Below are positions 37,940 to 48,040 of a DNA stretch of 64,000 nucleotides, piece after piece; the first letter of the stretch is position 1; each line of letters begins with the position of its first letter. This DNA comes from Microglena sp. YARC (Eukaryota > Chlorophyta > Chlorophyceae > Chlamydomonadales > Chlamydomonadaceae), in contig CM039464.1 in the NCBI GenBank assembly GCA_022414725.1, positions 52,030,540-52,094,539 on the forward strand, read 5' to 3'. The translations under genes and the position numbers were made by a program. Below the pieces are notes generated by a model that saw nothing but the letters and a program-made list of their open reading frames with translations, was not told the DNA's origin and searched no databases.

Positions 37940-38755
37940 TCCGGAAGAATTTTTCAGTATTTATTTTTTGTTGAAATAATTGTTGTTCCCAAGATGGAGA
38001 GTCTTTTCAGCGGTGTTCATGTGAACACGTTTAGAATAGGGATTGATTGATGGATGATTCTTATTTTTTGTTTAAATAATTGTTGTTCCCAAGATGGAAA
38101 GTCTTTTCAGAGGTGTTCATGTGAACACGTTTAGAATAGGGATTGATTTATTGATTGATTGATGATTCTTATTTTTTGTTGAAATAATTGTTGTTCCCAA
38201 GATGGAGAGTCTTTTCAGAGGTGTTCATGTGAACACGTTTAGAATAGGGATTGATTTATTGATTGATTGATGATTCTTATTTTTTTGTTGAAATAATTGT
38301 TGTTCCCAAGATGGAGAGTCTTTTCAGAGGTGTTCATGTGAACACGTTTAGAATAGGGATTGATTTATTGATTGATTGATGATTCTTATTTTTTTGTTGA
38401 AATAATTGTTGTTCCCAAGATGGAGAGTCTTTTCAGAGGTGTTCATGTGAACACGTTTAGAATAGGGATTGATTGATTGATGATTCTTATTTTTTGTTGA
38501 AATAATTGTTGTTCCCAAGATGGAGAGTCTTTTCAGAGGTGTTCATGTGAACACGTTTAGAATAGGGATTGATTTATTGATTGATTGATGATTCTTATTT
38601 TTTGTTGAAATAATTGTTGTTCCCAAGATGGAGAGTCTTTTCAGAGGTGTTCATGTGAACACGTTTAGAATAGGGATTGATTGATTGATGATTCTTATTT
38701 TTTGTTGAAATAATTGTTGTTCCCAAGATGGAGAGTCTTTTCAGAGGTATATATT
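37940..38755. repeat. Eight tandem ~105-113 bp repeats with an operator-like palindrome
   Basis: The phrase gttgttcccaagatggaRag recurs eight times from about 37981 to 38716. Each unit except the truncated last one carries tgttcatgtgaaca, an inverted repeat with a 2-bp spacer, and ends in a (ATTG)n run of variable length. The array lies between the IS607-type element and the small minus-strand gene ending at 38763. Confidence 0.9.
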
Positions 38756-38762
38756 CCTTACA

Positions 38763-39095
38763 TCAGGCAGAGGCCTCAATAAAGCACCCTTTGTTCATGC
38801 TACAAGTAGTTGTATTGGCTGCATTCTGAGAGAGTTGGACAATGATTTTGATTTTCACAACAGGTGTATGTAGTGATGCTCGGATTTCTGAAACACCGCA
38901 TATGGGTGTGACTGTGTTTGCCAACATCATTTTCAATGTAGCAGTGACAAGTTTGCAGACTGACTCGCGATCTGAAACATCCATATTGGCGAGGATTGGG
39001 GATGCACGTGTAGACCACTCTGTAAATGCCACGTTGATTACTTCGTCGCTTGGGACACTTGTTTGTAATACGACGACGGGCAGCTGAATTTGCAT
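38763..39095 (-). CDS. Hypothetical protein, 110 aa
   Basis: Product not recognised. The frame is open further upstream, but that extension lies in a copy of the dispersed hairpin repeat; the ATG at 39095 is preferred because it follows directly on an AT-rich stretch with TATATATTTAAATTAAAC, a plausible viral-type promoter. The protein has alternating hydrophobic segments (QLPVVVLQ, VKIKIIVQL) separated by a polar middle and three C-terminal-half cysteines; no membrane helix or known motif is clear. The stop lies just beside the ~108-bp satellite. Confidence 0.45.
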   Translation of the reverse strand: MQIQLPVVVLQTSVPSDEVINVAFTEWSTRASPILANMDVSDRESVCKLVTATLKMMLANTVTPICGVSEIRASLHTPVVKIKIIVQLSQNAANTTTCSMNKGCFIEASA

Positions 39096-39166
39096 GTTTA
39101 ATTTAAATATATACGGACATTCCTGTACACACGATGAACGCATCAACCACATTGCATCACAGAGGG

Positions 39167-39256
39167 GACCCTGCTTGACAACTCTATAGGTATTGTGAAG
39201 GGGAAACCGCGGGCCCCACGGAGTGGGGCAATGGAATTGAGCTGCTGACTCACTCC
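39167..39256. repeat. Dispersed hairpin repeat, copy 3
   Basis: Lacks the first arm (begins ccctgcttgacaac) but keeps the gggccccacggagtggggc core. A 45-bp stretch following it (cactcccacacatac to gaccacgtgtcgtctcaag) is nearly repeated at 61460-61510, so the unit moves together with this flank. Confidence 0.75.
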
Positions 39257-39290
39257 CACACATACTAAAGGGGGTCTGAAGACCACGTGT

Positions 39291-39384
39291 CGTCTCAAGC
39301 AGGCTTCTGCTCGACAACTCTATTGGGATTGTGAAGGGGGGTCGCGGGCCCCACGGAGTGGGGAGTGGAATTCAGCTGCTGTCC
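39291..39384. repeat. Dispersed hairpin repeat, copy 4
   Basis: Complete copy immediately after copy 3, making a tandem pair upstream of the exonuclease gene. Confidence 0.8.
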
Positions 39385-39596
39385 CGCAACGTGAACAGAT
39401 GGGATTGATTAAAGGGGGTAGTGGTGTTGTCCATACGCCACGGCGGCTTTCGCAGACCCCACGTTCGTCCATTCATTCTCACACACGCCACCCATCAGAC
39501 AGACAACAGACCGCACACACATGACACGGTGGATTGCGCAGACTCACATCTGTCTCCACACGACACACCGCACTAAGGCTGGCGGAGGCGGCTGTA

Positions 39597-39613
39597 GAAA
39601 AACGAGTGTAAAC
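39597..39613 (+). promoter_or_regulatory. GAAAAACGAGTGTAAAC motif upstream of exonuclease gene
   Basis: This motif lies 36 bp before the ATG of the exonuclease gene. The same stretch occurs at 37895-37911 and, on the minus strand, at 35110-35126; its GTGTAAAC core also precedes the T5orf172 and D5-B genes. Candidate shared promoter or 5'-leader motif. Confidence 0.4.
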
Positions 39614-39649
39614 AAAATGGATACCTGAAACTGACATTACAGATTACAG

Positions 39650-40309
39650 ATGGCACACTCAAGGTACATTTCCATTGATGTTGAAGCATGTGCCACCGGG
39701 AGAGGTCACAACGATCGCTCTCCATGCCAAGTAGCGGTTGTTGACGATGACGGGACGCTTCTGCTCAACGAGGTCATTTGTGTGAATGACATTTACGATC
39801 CGATGACCTCCCTGACAGGTGTTACGCGAGAGCAGATTCTTGCTGGAAAGACTTTCGAGGAGGTCCGGGAATCAGTCATTCAGATTCTGTGCCCTCGCAC
39901 AAGCATCATAGTTGGATGCAGACCACAGGGAGATGTCAAATGGATGAAGCTGGAAGAAGGGATTCACTTTGCATCCATTGTCGATTTGTCTGACATGCTC
40001 AAGGCATGGAACGATCGTTACAAGAATTACAACTTTTTTTCACTACGAAAGATGGCGTATGGTCTTCTTGGTACGACGATTCAAGATGCGGCACATTCTC
40101 CTGTGATTGACGCCCAGATTTCACTCGAAATATACAGGAAGCATGCATCAGATCCTGTTAGGATGAAATCTGCAATCAAGAAGCTGAGTAGGATGACTTA
40201 TAAAAGGGAGTTCCCTGAAGATATGGGGAAGACGGTGATTGTTGGCGATATCTGCTCGTACAAATTCAACCCCAAGAAATGTTTTTGCGGACAGCCAACT
40301 TTTGCATAG
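39650..40309 (+). CDS. DEDDh-family 3'-5' exonuclease
   Basis: Predicted 219-aa exonuclease of the RNase T/DnaQ superfamily, removing nucleotides from 3' ends of RNA or DNA with two metal ions. The motifs are in order: ExoI ISIDVEAC (Asp10, Glu12), ExoII VGCRPQGDVKWM (Asp95), ExoIII HSPVIDA (His149, Asp154), which makes it the DEDDh subtype. Size and the LTGVTREQI segment (55-63) fit the REXO/ISG20-like branch, although substrate cannot be read from sequence. A C-terminal CFCGQ could bind a metal. It stands alone on the plus strand, between copies of the dispersed hairpin repeat, with the GTGTAAAC-type motif just upstream. Confidence 0.8.
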   Translation: MAHSRYISIDVEACATGRGHNDRSPCQVAVVDDDGTLLLNEVICVNDIYDPMTSLTGVTREQILAGKTFEEVRESVIQILCPRTSIIVGCRPQGDVKWMKLEEGIHFASIVDLSDMLKAWNDRYKNYNFFSLRKMAYGLLGTTIQDAAHSPVIDAQISLEIYRKHASDPVRMKSAIKKLSRMTYKREFPEDMGKTVIVGDICSYKFNPKKCFCGQPTFA

Positions 40310-40375
40310 ATTCTCAGTATTGGGATGATCACTTAACCGCATTCAATGTGGCCCGGTCCTCTAAAGAAACAGTAT

Positions 40376-40530
40376 GGTCTCAAGCAGGCTTCTGCTTGAC
40401 AACACTATGGGAATTCTGAAGGGGGGTCGCGGGCACCGCGTAGCGGAGCAGTGGAATTCAGATGCTGGTATCAAGCAGAATTCTGCTTGGACACCCCTTT
40501 TGGTTTTATTAAGGGGGAAGCACGGGAATT
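40376..40530. repeat. Dispersed hairpin repeat, copies 5 and 6
   Basis: A complete copy (40376-40468) with a changed core (caccgcgtagcggagc) is followed at once by a truncated one whose hairpin caagcagaattctgcttg (40473-40490) is a perfect 18-bp palindrome. The second copy overlaps the 3' end of the gene ending at 40471. Confidence 0.75.
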
Positions 40531-40728
40531 CCTGTCCCGAATGACTTCTGAGACGAAGACTTCTTTCTTCGACTTACACGAAACTTGAAAAATGTGAATC
40601 TTTTGCCTAGCACCCAATTCCCGGCCTTTTTCATTAAGGATGACTTTTGAAAAGTCCCGAGTTCTGTACCCGGTGCTTTGGCATTCAAAAACGTAGTAAA
40701 ATGGCCCGGTGGAAGTTTGTGAAGACAT
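40471..40728 (-). CDS. Hypothetical small basic protein, 85 aa
   Basis: Product not recognised. ATG at 40728 is preceded on the minus strand by an AT-rich stretch containing ttttttatatttgaatt, similar to the leader of the other small minus gene. Charged residues dominate the middle and C-terminus (KSKKE, RDRNSR). The last codons come from a copy of the dispersed repeat (the hairpin supplies the KQNSA end), so the original C-terminus may have been replaced by repeat insertion. Confidence 0.45.
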   Translation of the reverse strand: MSSQTSTGPFYYVFECQSTGYRTRDFSKVILNEKGRELGARQKIHIFQVSCKSKKEVFVSEVIRDRNSRASPLIKPKGVSKQNSA

Positions 40729-40900
40729 GATTATTCTGTGTAATAATTCAAATATAAAAAAATAATTATCGCGTTGGGGGTCACATTGCCTTCAAACTCG
40801 AGTGTTTGCTTGTGAAATCCGGTAGTATCCATGTAAGTTGTGTTGATGTCAACCTGCACAAATACTTTATGAACACGACTGGTACTCAAAAGAAAGCGGT

Positions 40901-41000
40901 GTATCAAGCATACTTCTGCTTGACAACCCTAGTGATTTTCTGTAGGGAGGAGCGCGGACACCGCGGAGCGGTGCAAAGGGATCGAGCTGCTGACTCACTG
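40901..41000. repeat. Dispersed hairpin repeat, copy 7
   Basis: Begins gtatcaagcatacttctgct. The core is caccgcggagcggtg, where both sides of the second hairpin have changed together relative to ccccacggagtgggg, so base pairing is kept. Confidence 0.75.
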
Positions 41001-41193
41001 TCTGAATATATCTACTTAAGAAACAATCATCAGAATTCACGACTCATACAAATTCAAAAAGACACTAACTGGAGTGTCACATGGACAAGGAGCGGGACAA
41101 GGAGTGGGACAGGGAGAATAGTGGGCGGATTCAACTGGTTACAATAGACAATCTCAAATACATAGATCTCTCCATCTCCCCCCACCTCATCAA

Positions 41194-41556
41194 CTAACGT
41201 CCAGACCCACCCGCCCCCATGCTAAGTGGGCATACACCACAGTCACATGATTCGAATGTAGTCGAGTGATCGACTGTCACAACTGCATTCGCAGGGCAAT
41301 CCCTGCAATTCACAAGCATAGGGATAGGCATACCAAACATCTTCATGATTATGACACTAAAATCAGGAGACGAAGAGTGCTTCAAATCTCGCAGTCGAAC
41401 CCCTTCCCGGTCGACAACATCCTCGCCAACATCCTCCTCGTCGATGATGCAAAAGATGCCATTCTTGATGTACGGAACACTTCCTGCATACTCGGAATGC
41501 ATACACATGGAAGTTCGGAGCTGAATCTTGATAGCCCCCTTCTTCATCATAGCCAT
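41194..41556 (-). CDS. Hypothetical cysteine-containing protein, 120 aa
   Basis: Product not recognised. It starts MAMMKKG, has an acidic middle (DEEDVGEDVVD) and a C-terminal part with NCRDC and CDCGVC that could form a metal site. Composition is protein-like on the minus strand, while the overlapping plus-strand frame is rich in His and Ser and looks like its shadow. No promoter motif stands out. A tandem repeat region begins upstream of it at about 41636. Confidence 0.4.
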   Translation of the reverse strand: MAMMKKGAIKIQLRTSMCMHSEYAGSVPYIKNGIFCIIDEEDVGEDVVDREGVRLRDLKHSSSPDFSVIIMKMFGMPIPMLVNCRDCPANAVVTVDHSTTFESCDCGVCPLSMGAGGSGR

Positions 41557-41635
41557 CTTAAGTGCCTGCGAACATGGGTGGATGGTTGGTCAGCTCATGC
41601 TTTCGCAGCCAGCACAATCTTCGCAATCAATTACT

Positions 41636-41896
41636 GGATAATGCTTTCGAAGGTGGAGACATAGAGCTAGCAAGCCAGCGCAATCCGAACGCGAACTTCG
41701 CAAATACTAGCATCCATGAAAGTAACCATGAATGGCTTTCGCAGGTGGAGACATAGAGATAGCAAGCCAGCGCAATCCAAACTCGAACTTCGCAAATACT
41801 AGCAGCCATGAAAGTAACCATGACTGGATAATGCTTTCGCAGGTGGAGACATAGAGCTAGCAAATAATAGCAGCAATGAAAGTAACCATGAATAGA
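41636..41896. repeat. Three tandem ~95-bp repeats
   Basis: The phrase gctttcgMaggtggagacatagag recurs at about 41644, 41738 and 41832, each followed by a catgaaagtaaccatga phrase. The third copy has an internal deletion. Confidence 0.7.
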
Positions 41897-42107
41897 TCTC
41901 GATGACTGCTACTATTGAACTCACCCTCGGAATCAGCTTTCGGAGTTCGCTGGATGCTCCCTAACACACTGAGTTCGTGAGAGAAGAATTGGAGAACTTC
42001 GGAACTTCGGAACTTGGTTAAGATTGACATGGCTGGGGTGTGTGTGGCTTGGCCTGGGTGTGGCGTGGACAGGGTTCGTATTTTTCGAGGCGCATGGGGA
42101 CACGTGT

Positions 42108-42206
42108 CGTCTCAAGCAGACTTCTGCTTGACAACTATGTCGGGAGTATGAAAGATGAATCGCGGGACACACGGAGAATAGTGGGCGGATTCAGTTGAGG
42201 ACTCGT
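42108..42206. repeat. Dispersed hairpin repeat, copy 8
   Basis: Hairpin arms caagcag/ctgcttg intact (42112-42129); the second core is degenerate (acacacggagaatagtggg). Confidence 0.7.
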
Positions 42207-42271
42207 GGGAAGATTCGATGCGCGCGAAAACATTACGCATTGGATAGAGAGTTGGTTGGGACGCGCGTATC

Positions 42272-42517
42272 ATGAGGATTTACGACGACGACAAGGGTTT
42301 CGTGTGCGTGCGGACTCAAACAAAAGAGTGTAAGAAACGCAAAATACGGACAGATTACGTGTGTCATGAATGTACGGACGGGGGGATGCGACAGACGCCA
42401 TGGTATGTGTGTGAGCGAATGACATTATGGACGGGGGGGGCGGTCTATTTTGTGAGTGTGTGTGGGTGTTCCATCATCATGCACCTGAGTGTGTGTGGGT
42501 CGGGTCTGTCTTTCTGA
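42272..42517 (+). CDS. Possible small cysteine-rich protein, 81 aa
   Basis: Unrecognised. The first 50 residues have CVRTQTKEC, CHEC and YVCE cysteines and a basic KKRKIR patch; the C-terminal part is hydrophobic and may be read-through into non-coding DNA. It ends just before the 300-bp array. Confidence 0.3.
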   Translation: MRIYDDDKGFVCVRTQTKECKKRKIRTDYVCHECTDGGMRQTPWYVCERMTLWTGGAVYFVSVCGCSIIMHLSVCGSGLSF

Positions 42518-42532
42518 GAGGAGAGAAAAAAT

Positions 42533-44912
42533 ACATTGATTGCCGGAGCTGACTGAGGTACAATCAATGTGTAGAGTTGACAGGTGATGGGTACTTGGAA
42601 CCCTCCCTATATAATGGAATTATACAGACATACATCTACTTCATTTTACATACAATATATATATAACTATACATAACTTGTAATCTAATCACTACCTATA
42701 TGGTTTACGGTAATATCAGCTGCTGAACCTTATAACAATTAAAGGGGCTCTCATTACGAGTTGAGTGGCGACCAAACGAACCCACAACGGACTTTCATTG
42801 GAAGACAGAAGGCGTAGGTCGTAGAAAACATTACATTGATTGCCGGAGCTGACTGAGGTACAATCAATGTGTAGAGTTGACAGGTGATGGGTACTTGGAA
42901 CCCTCCCTATATAATGGAATTATACAGACATACATCTACTTCATTTTACATACAATATATATATAACTATACATAACTTGTAATCTAATCACTACCTATA
43001 TGGTTTACGGTAATATCAGCTGCTGAACCTTATAACAATTAAAGGGGCTCTCATTACGAGTTGAGTGGCGACCAAACGAACCCACAACGGACTTTCATTG
43101 GAAGACAGAAGGCGTAGGTCGTAGAAAACATTACATTGATTGCCGGAGCTGACTGAGGTACAATCAATGTGTAGAGTTGACAGGTGATGGGTACTTGGAA
43201 CCCTCCCTATATAATGGAATTATACAGACATACATCTACTTCATTTTACATACAATATATATATAACTATACATAACTTGTAATCTAATCACTACCTATA
43301 TGGTTTACGGTAATATCAGCTGCTGAACCTTATAACAATTAAAGGGGCTCTCATTACGAGTTGAGTGGCGACCAAACGAACCCACAACGGACTTTCATTG
43401 GAAGACAGAAGGCGTAGGTCGTAGAAAACATTACATTGATTGCCGGAGCTGACTGAGGTACAATCAATGTGTAGAGTTGACAGGTGATGGGTACTTGGAA
43501 CCCTCCCTATATAATGGAATTATACAGACATACATCTACTTCATTTTACATACAATATATATATAACTATACATAACTTGTAATCTAATCACTACCTATA
43601 TGGTTTACGGTAATATCAGCTGCTGAACCTTATAACAATTAAAGGGGCTCTCATTACGAGTTGAGTGGCGACCAAACGAACCCACAACGGACTTTCATTG
43701 GAAGACAGAAGGCGTAGGTCGTAGAAAACATTACATTGATTGCCGGAGCTGACTGAGGTACAATCAATGTGTAGAGTTGACAGGTGATGGGTACTTGGAA
43801 CCCTCCCTATATAATGGAATTATACAGACATACATCTACTTCATTTTACATACAATATATATATAACTATACATAACTTGTAATCTAATCACTACCTATA
43901 TGGTTTACGGTAATATCAGCTGCTGAACCTTATAACAATTAAAGGGGCTCTCATTACGAGTTGAGTGGCGACCAAACGAACCCACAACGGACTTTCATTG
44001 GAAGACAGAAGGCGTAGGTCGTAGAAAACATTACATTGATTGCCGGAGCTGACTGAGGTACAATCAATGTGTAGAGTTGACAGGTGATGGGTACTTGGAA
44101 CCCTCCCTATATAATGGAATTATACAGACATACATCTACTTCATTTTACATACAATATATATATAACTATACATAACTTGTAATCTAATCACTACCTATA
44201 TGGTTTACGGTAATATCAGCTGCTGAACCTTATAACAATTAAAGGGGCTCTCATTACGAGTTGAGTGGCGACCAAACGAACCCACAACGGACTTTCATTG
44301 GAAGACAGAAGGCGTAGGTCGTAGAAAACATTACATTGATTGCCGGAGCTGACTGAGGTACAATCAATGTGTAGAGTTGACAGGTGATGGGTACTTGGAA
44401 CCCTCCCTATATAATGGAATTATACAGACATACATCTACTTCATTTTACATACAATATATATATAACTATACATAACTTGTAATCTAATCACTACCTATA
44501 TGGTTTACGGTAATATCAGCTGCTGAACCTTATAACAATTAAAGGGGCTCTCATTACGAGTTGAGTGGCGACCAAACGAACCCACAACGGACTTTCATTG
44601 GAAGACAGAAGGCGTAGGTCGTAGAAAACATTACATTGATTGCCGGAGCTGACTGAGGTACAATCAATGTGTAGAGTTGACAGGTGATGGGTACTTGGAA
44701 CCCTCCCTATATAATGGAATTATACAGACATACATCTACTTCATTTTACATACAATATATATATAACTATACATAACTTGTAATCTAATCACTACCTATA
44801 TGGTTTACGGTAATATCAGCTGCTGAACCTTATAACAATTAAAGGGGCTCTCATTACGTGTTGAGTGGCGACCAAACGAACCCACAACGGACTTTCGTTT
44901 GCAGGCAGAAGG
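42533..44912. repeat. Eight-copy 300-bp tandem array with a stem-loop
   Basis: The unit repeats with exactly 300-bp period; the first seven copies appear identical and the eighth differs only near its end (tacgtgttgag and ttcgtttgcaggcag). Each unit opens with a perfect 10-bp inverted repeat, acattgattg and caatcaatgt, around an 18-nt loop, and contains ccctatataatgg, an (AT)n stretch and no ORF. The array lies directly 3' of the polymerase/helicase gene. It does not match 5S rRNA or a spliced leader as far as I can judge. An iteron-like replication origin is one possibility. Confidence 0.95.
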
Positions 44913-44998
44913 CGTGTGCTTGACGAGAGGACTGGTGTATGAGGCACATGGTATTGCACAAGCAAGTCATCGAGGGCACCGACAAACAGAAGCATTCA

Positions 44999-47485
44999 TC
45001 AATCAAACCACATCTTCTCACGCATGGCATCGAGGACGTCCTTAATACAGAAATAGTAAACAGCCCCAGTGTTTGTGCGATTCTTGGAGATGCCCCTCAA
45101 GCCCAGGTTCTTTGTATCATCACGCACGAGCTTGGACATCTTGAGACCAAACTTGATCAAGTTGGTTTCATGCTTATCAGAAGCACGGATCGTGGATAGC
45201 CAGTCATTGAACTGGTCGAACAAGGTCTCCGCCTTGATGCTCACAGAGGGAGAATAATCGATGATACTGTCGACCACGTTGTTATGCTCGACGCTCAGAC
45301 CCTGGATCATGTGCAAGATGAATTGGTGCTCGTACGGAAGATTCATGGAGACCATTTGCGACATGTAGGTGGTTGCAGGCCTAGACCGTATCCATTCGAC
45401 GCCCTTGATGTCCCTTGCCATCAAGAACTTGTAAAACGCGACTCTGGACTCTGCATCGTCGATCAGCCCCGAAAGGTGGTTGAAGTACTCAGTGTTACCC
45501 TTCAGCACAGACGATGTCTCGATAATGACATACCTTCGGTTATCAGGATTCACTCGGAGGCAGTTGTCGTTGTTGGTGGTGAAGATGAAGCGAGAAAAAC
45601 ACTGCATGGTGTATGCATTGACTCCTTTGGACTCGCATTCAAACTGATCACATGTGATCATGTCCTTGATGACATCGTTGGCTGCAAAGTTATCATGTCC
45701 ATTGGACTCATTGACGACGATGAGGAAACGCCCCTCACGTTGGCGATTGAAGCGACCATAGAGCGTGTTTGCCGGTGTTGCAGTTTGCAGGAACTTGTCG
45801 GCGCCCACCATCGCCCTCAAAAGGTCGGTGGCACGATTCTTGCCGACGCCCTCCTCGCCCTTGAGTAAGATTGCCACCCCGGTCTTCTGAGCAGGTTGTT
45901 GGAAGATTTGCGCGATCCAGTTCAGGATGTAATCCGTGCACTCCTTGTTATTGCCACACAACGTGTGAAGGAAATCGATGAAGACCTCGACCGAGGGATG
46001 GTCGGCCATGACTGAATCATCATGTGACGACACATCGCGTTCGACTTCGAAACCGTTCCAAATATTGTAGACATTGCCTCCAACCTCGATAGGGGGCGGC
46101 ATAAGCTTCATGTCATCATACTTGCGGATAGATGTGTCTTTGATCCACCTCGGAATGAATGGTTGTGTCCGGCTTACCGAAACGCTCCCAGAGTCGCGCA
46201 ACGTAATGTCGACATATCCCAAGTGACGAAACGCCTCTTGCAGAGTCTTCTCAGATGTGACATGGCGGATACCTTGCCCATCGATGCGCACGTACACGAC
46301 CTGGTTGATGATCTTGAACGCCGACTTTTCCCAATTGCATTTGACTTCATCATAGCTGAGAAGCTCAGATCCGTTCATCCAATCCTCATATTCTGCATTA
46401 TTGGAGGTATCTTCAAGGGGAGGGGGGGTCGTCCAATGCGGAGAGGGTGACAAAGGCTTGACTGCGAGTTTGATGGTATAGCCGGTGCGTCGACTCACTC
46501 CAGTTTCCAAGAGAAGAAGCAAGTCATCATCAGGAATGGGCATGCAACCACACTTGTCCACTAAGATGCCGTCGTAGATGATGCCGCCAACACTGTAATG
46601 ATGACCATGCACTTCGTGCACGAGTGCTGAAACACATTCGTGTTCGATGCTCTGCAAGAAAAGGGCGATAAAAGTGGCCAAAGGGTCGCCGGAATTTGAG
46701 AGCTCAGAACCAAACGAGACAGGAGTACACGCGGACCGCCTTTTAACCATCTGGCCGATCATCTCAACTTCTGAAATGGGCAAATCCATCAAATTGGTTG
46801 CCACCTCGCGGAGCTCTTTCTTGAGGGCGTGGATCCAGACAGGCACAAGATTACGATCAACTTCTAGACCACAGTCAGTCGTCCACGCATCCACGCTGCC
46901 CAAAAAAATGAGGCGGATGAAGAGATTCTTAGCGTCTTCGCGAGTGACACCACATGCATCCATGACCTCGGTGAGAGAAGCTTCACGATCGGTGACATAG
47001 CGATCCAAGAGTGGTGATTTTATCTTGTATTGCTGGCACTTTTGGGACAAGAAACTAGGTTGGCAATTGACCATGTCCACATCCCAGTACAAATCGCCAG
47101 CGAGCACAGCACGGGCCTCCCGCCCCATCCTCACATACGGAACAGCGGACACGCCGGTCGCATCAACACGACTTTTCATGCGACCATATCCATCCTGGGA
47201 ATCGTGCATATAATAACGAACCGGAACGTAGCCTCCCAAGGAACGGGCGACCATGCACGTGCTCGCGATTTGTTTCCACTTATCACGGTCATTGATCTTG
47301 AGATCCACCATGCCATGGGAGTCCAAGAGGGAGTCAACTTTGGAGAGGTCAACCTTTTCGTGCAAGTAAAAGACCTCATGCTCGGAAGAAGATGGACGCT
47401 TGTTCACAGGAGGACTACGACTCAAACGGAGACCAGAAGGAATACTACTGATAGTAGAAAGACTGGTGGTGGAGCCGGACCCCAT
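44999..47485 (-). CDS. TVpol-like polymerase / SF3 helicase fusion, 828 aa
   Basis: Predicted replication protein. Residues 110-310 carry A-family-polymerase-like motifs: motif A YWDVDMVNCQPSFL (Asp134/Asp136, Asn140), a motif-B-like K186-x9-G196 helix (AKNLFIRLIFLG) and motif C IYDGILV (Asp305). This pattern fits the TV-Pol family known from polinton-like viruses and transpovirons. Residues 540-665 are a superfamily 3 helicase: Walker A GEEGVGKN (543-550, Asn for the usual Ser/Thr, as in some D5-type proteins), Walker B LIVVNES (588-594), motif C RFIFTTNND, and the arginine pair NPDNRR (646-651). The ATG at 47485 is supported by a minus-strand TATAAAAC about 45 bp upstream. It appears intact. 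The polymerase call is motif-based and less certain than the helicase call. Confidence 0.8.
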   Translation of the reverse strand: MGSGSTTSLSTISSIPSGLRLSRSPPVNKRPSSSEHEVFYLHEKVDLSKVDSLLDSHGMVDLKINDRDKWKQIASTCMVARSLGGYVPVRYYMHDSQDGYGRMKSRVDATGVSAVPYVRMGREARAVLAGDLYWDVDMVNCQPSFLSQKCQQYKIKSPLLDRYVTDREASLTEVMDACGVTREDAKNLFIRLIFLGSVDAWTTDCGLEVDRNLVPVWIHALKKELREVATNLMDLPISEVEMIGQMVKRRSACTPVSFGSELSNSGDPLATFIALFLQSIEHECVSALVHEVHGHHYSVGGIIYDGILVDKCGCMPIPDDDLLLLLETGVSRRTGYTIKLAVKPLSPSPHWTTPPPLEDTSNNAEYEDWMNGSELLSYDEVKCNWEKSAFKIINQVVYVRIDGQGIRHVTSEKTLQEAFRHLGYVDITLRDSGSVSVSRTQPFIPRWIKDTSIRKYDDMKLMPPPIEVGGNVYNIWNGFEVERDVSSHDDSVMADHPSVEVFIDFLHTLCGNNKECTDYILNWIAQIFQQPAQKTGVAILLKGEEGVGKNRATDLLRAMVGADKFLQTATPANTLYGRFNRQREGRFLIVVNESNGHDNFAANDVIKDMITCDQFECESKGVNAYTMQCFSRFIFTTNNDNCLRVNPDNRRYVIIETSSVLKGNTEYFNHLSGLIDDAESRVAFYKFLMARDIKGVEWIRSRPATTYMSQMVSMNLPYEHQFILHMIQGLSVEHNNVVDSIIDYSPSVSIKAETLFDQFNDWLSTIRASDKHETNLIKFGLKMSKLVRDDTKNLGLRGISKNRTNTGAVYYFCIKDVLDAMREKMWFD

Positions 47486-47529
47486 TGTGATGGGGTAGTG
47501 TTACCTTGTGACATGTTAGTGACATGTTG

Positions 47530-47537
47530 TTTTATAC
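47530..47537 (-). promoter_or_regulatory. TATA box of the polymerase/helicase gene
   Basis: Minus strand reads gtagtataaaacaac, 45-52 bp before the ATG at 47485. Confidence 0.5.
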
Positions 47538-47577
47538 TACAGTCGACGGAATACTAAAATGAAACATGAATATTTAT

Positions 47578-47890
47578 AAAGCAGACTCCTGCTTTAACGA
47601 CAACTCTATTGGTTTCTGAAGGCAGAGGATTGGATTGGATTCATTTGATGAATCGCGTACACCATCACTGTAACACTTGGGCTTGCAACAACAAGACCAA
47701 AATACAATAATCACACACAATTTCCTTATATGAGACTTTGCCAAAAAAGGGAACTAACGGATGAGGAAGACCCGGTAAAAGTAATCGCAAACGGTGATCA
47801 CATAGAGGTCTGCTAGACAATAGATCTCGTATATCGATAGGGGAATAGCGGGCCCCACGGAGTGGGGTAGGGAAATTCAGCTGCAGAAAC
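47578..47890. repeat. Dispersed hairpin repeat fragments, copies 9 and 10
   Basis: 47578-47630 keeps the first half (aagcagactcctgcttt) and 47838-47890 keeps the second half (cgggccccacggagtggggt to cagctgcagaaacc). The 200 bp between them hold no recognisable gene, so one repeat may have been split by an insertion. Confidence 0.6.
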
Positions 47891-47990
47891 CTGTCAATCA
47901 CACGCAAAACTGTGGAAAACTGTCGCATCCACACCGTCCATTCATGACACACGGTGGCGGATCATCGCCACTCATCGTCTTGTGGAAGTG

Positions 47991-47998
47991 GTGTAAAC
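47991..47998 (+). promoter_or_regulatory. GTGTAAAC motif upstream of the T5orf172 gene
   Basis: The context actcatcgtct...aagtggtgtaaac at 47969-47998 is shared with 54963-54991 before D5-like gene B, so two different genes have a duplicated upstream region. The motif ends 42 bp before the preferred ATG at 48041. Confidence 0.4.
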
Positions 47999-48040
47999 GC
48001 GAGCATTGGGATACAGCATGTGAGCAGCTCGACAGAGATC

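Noticed and set aside
42533..44912. CRISPR array or 5S rRNA cluster
   Set aside because: The whole 300-bp unit is identical, with no unique spacers, and no 5S-like sequence was recognised.
45284..45868. 194-codon plus-strand ORF
   Set aside because: Antisense to the clearly conserved SF3 helicase domain.
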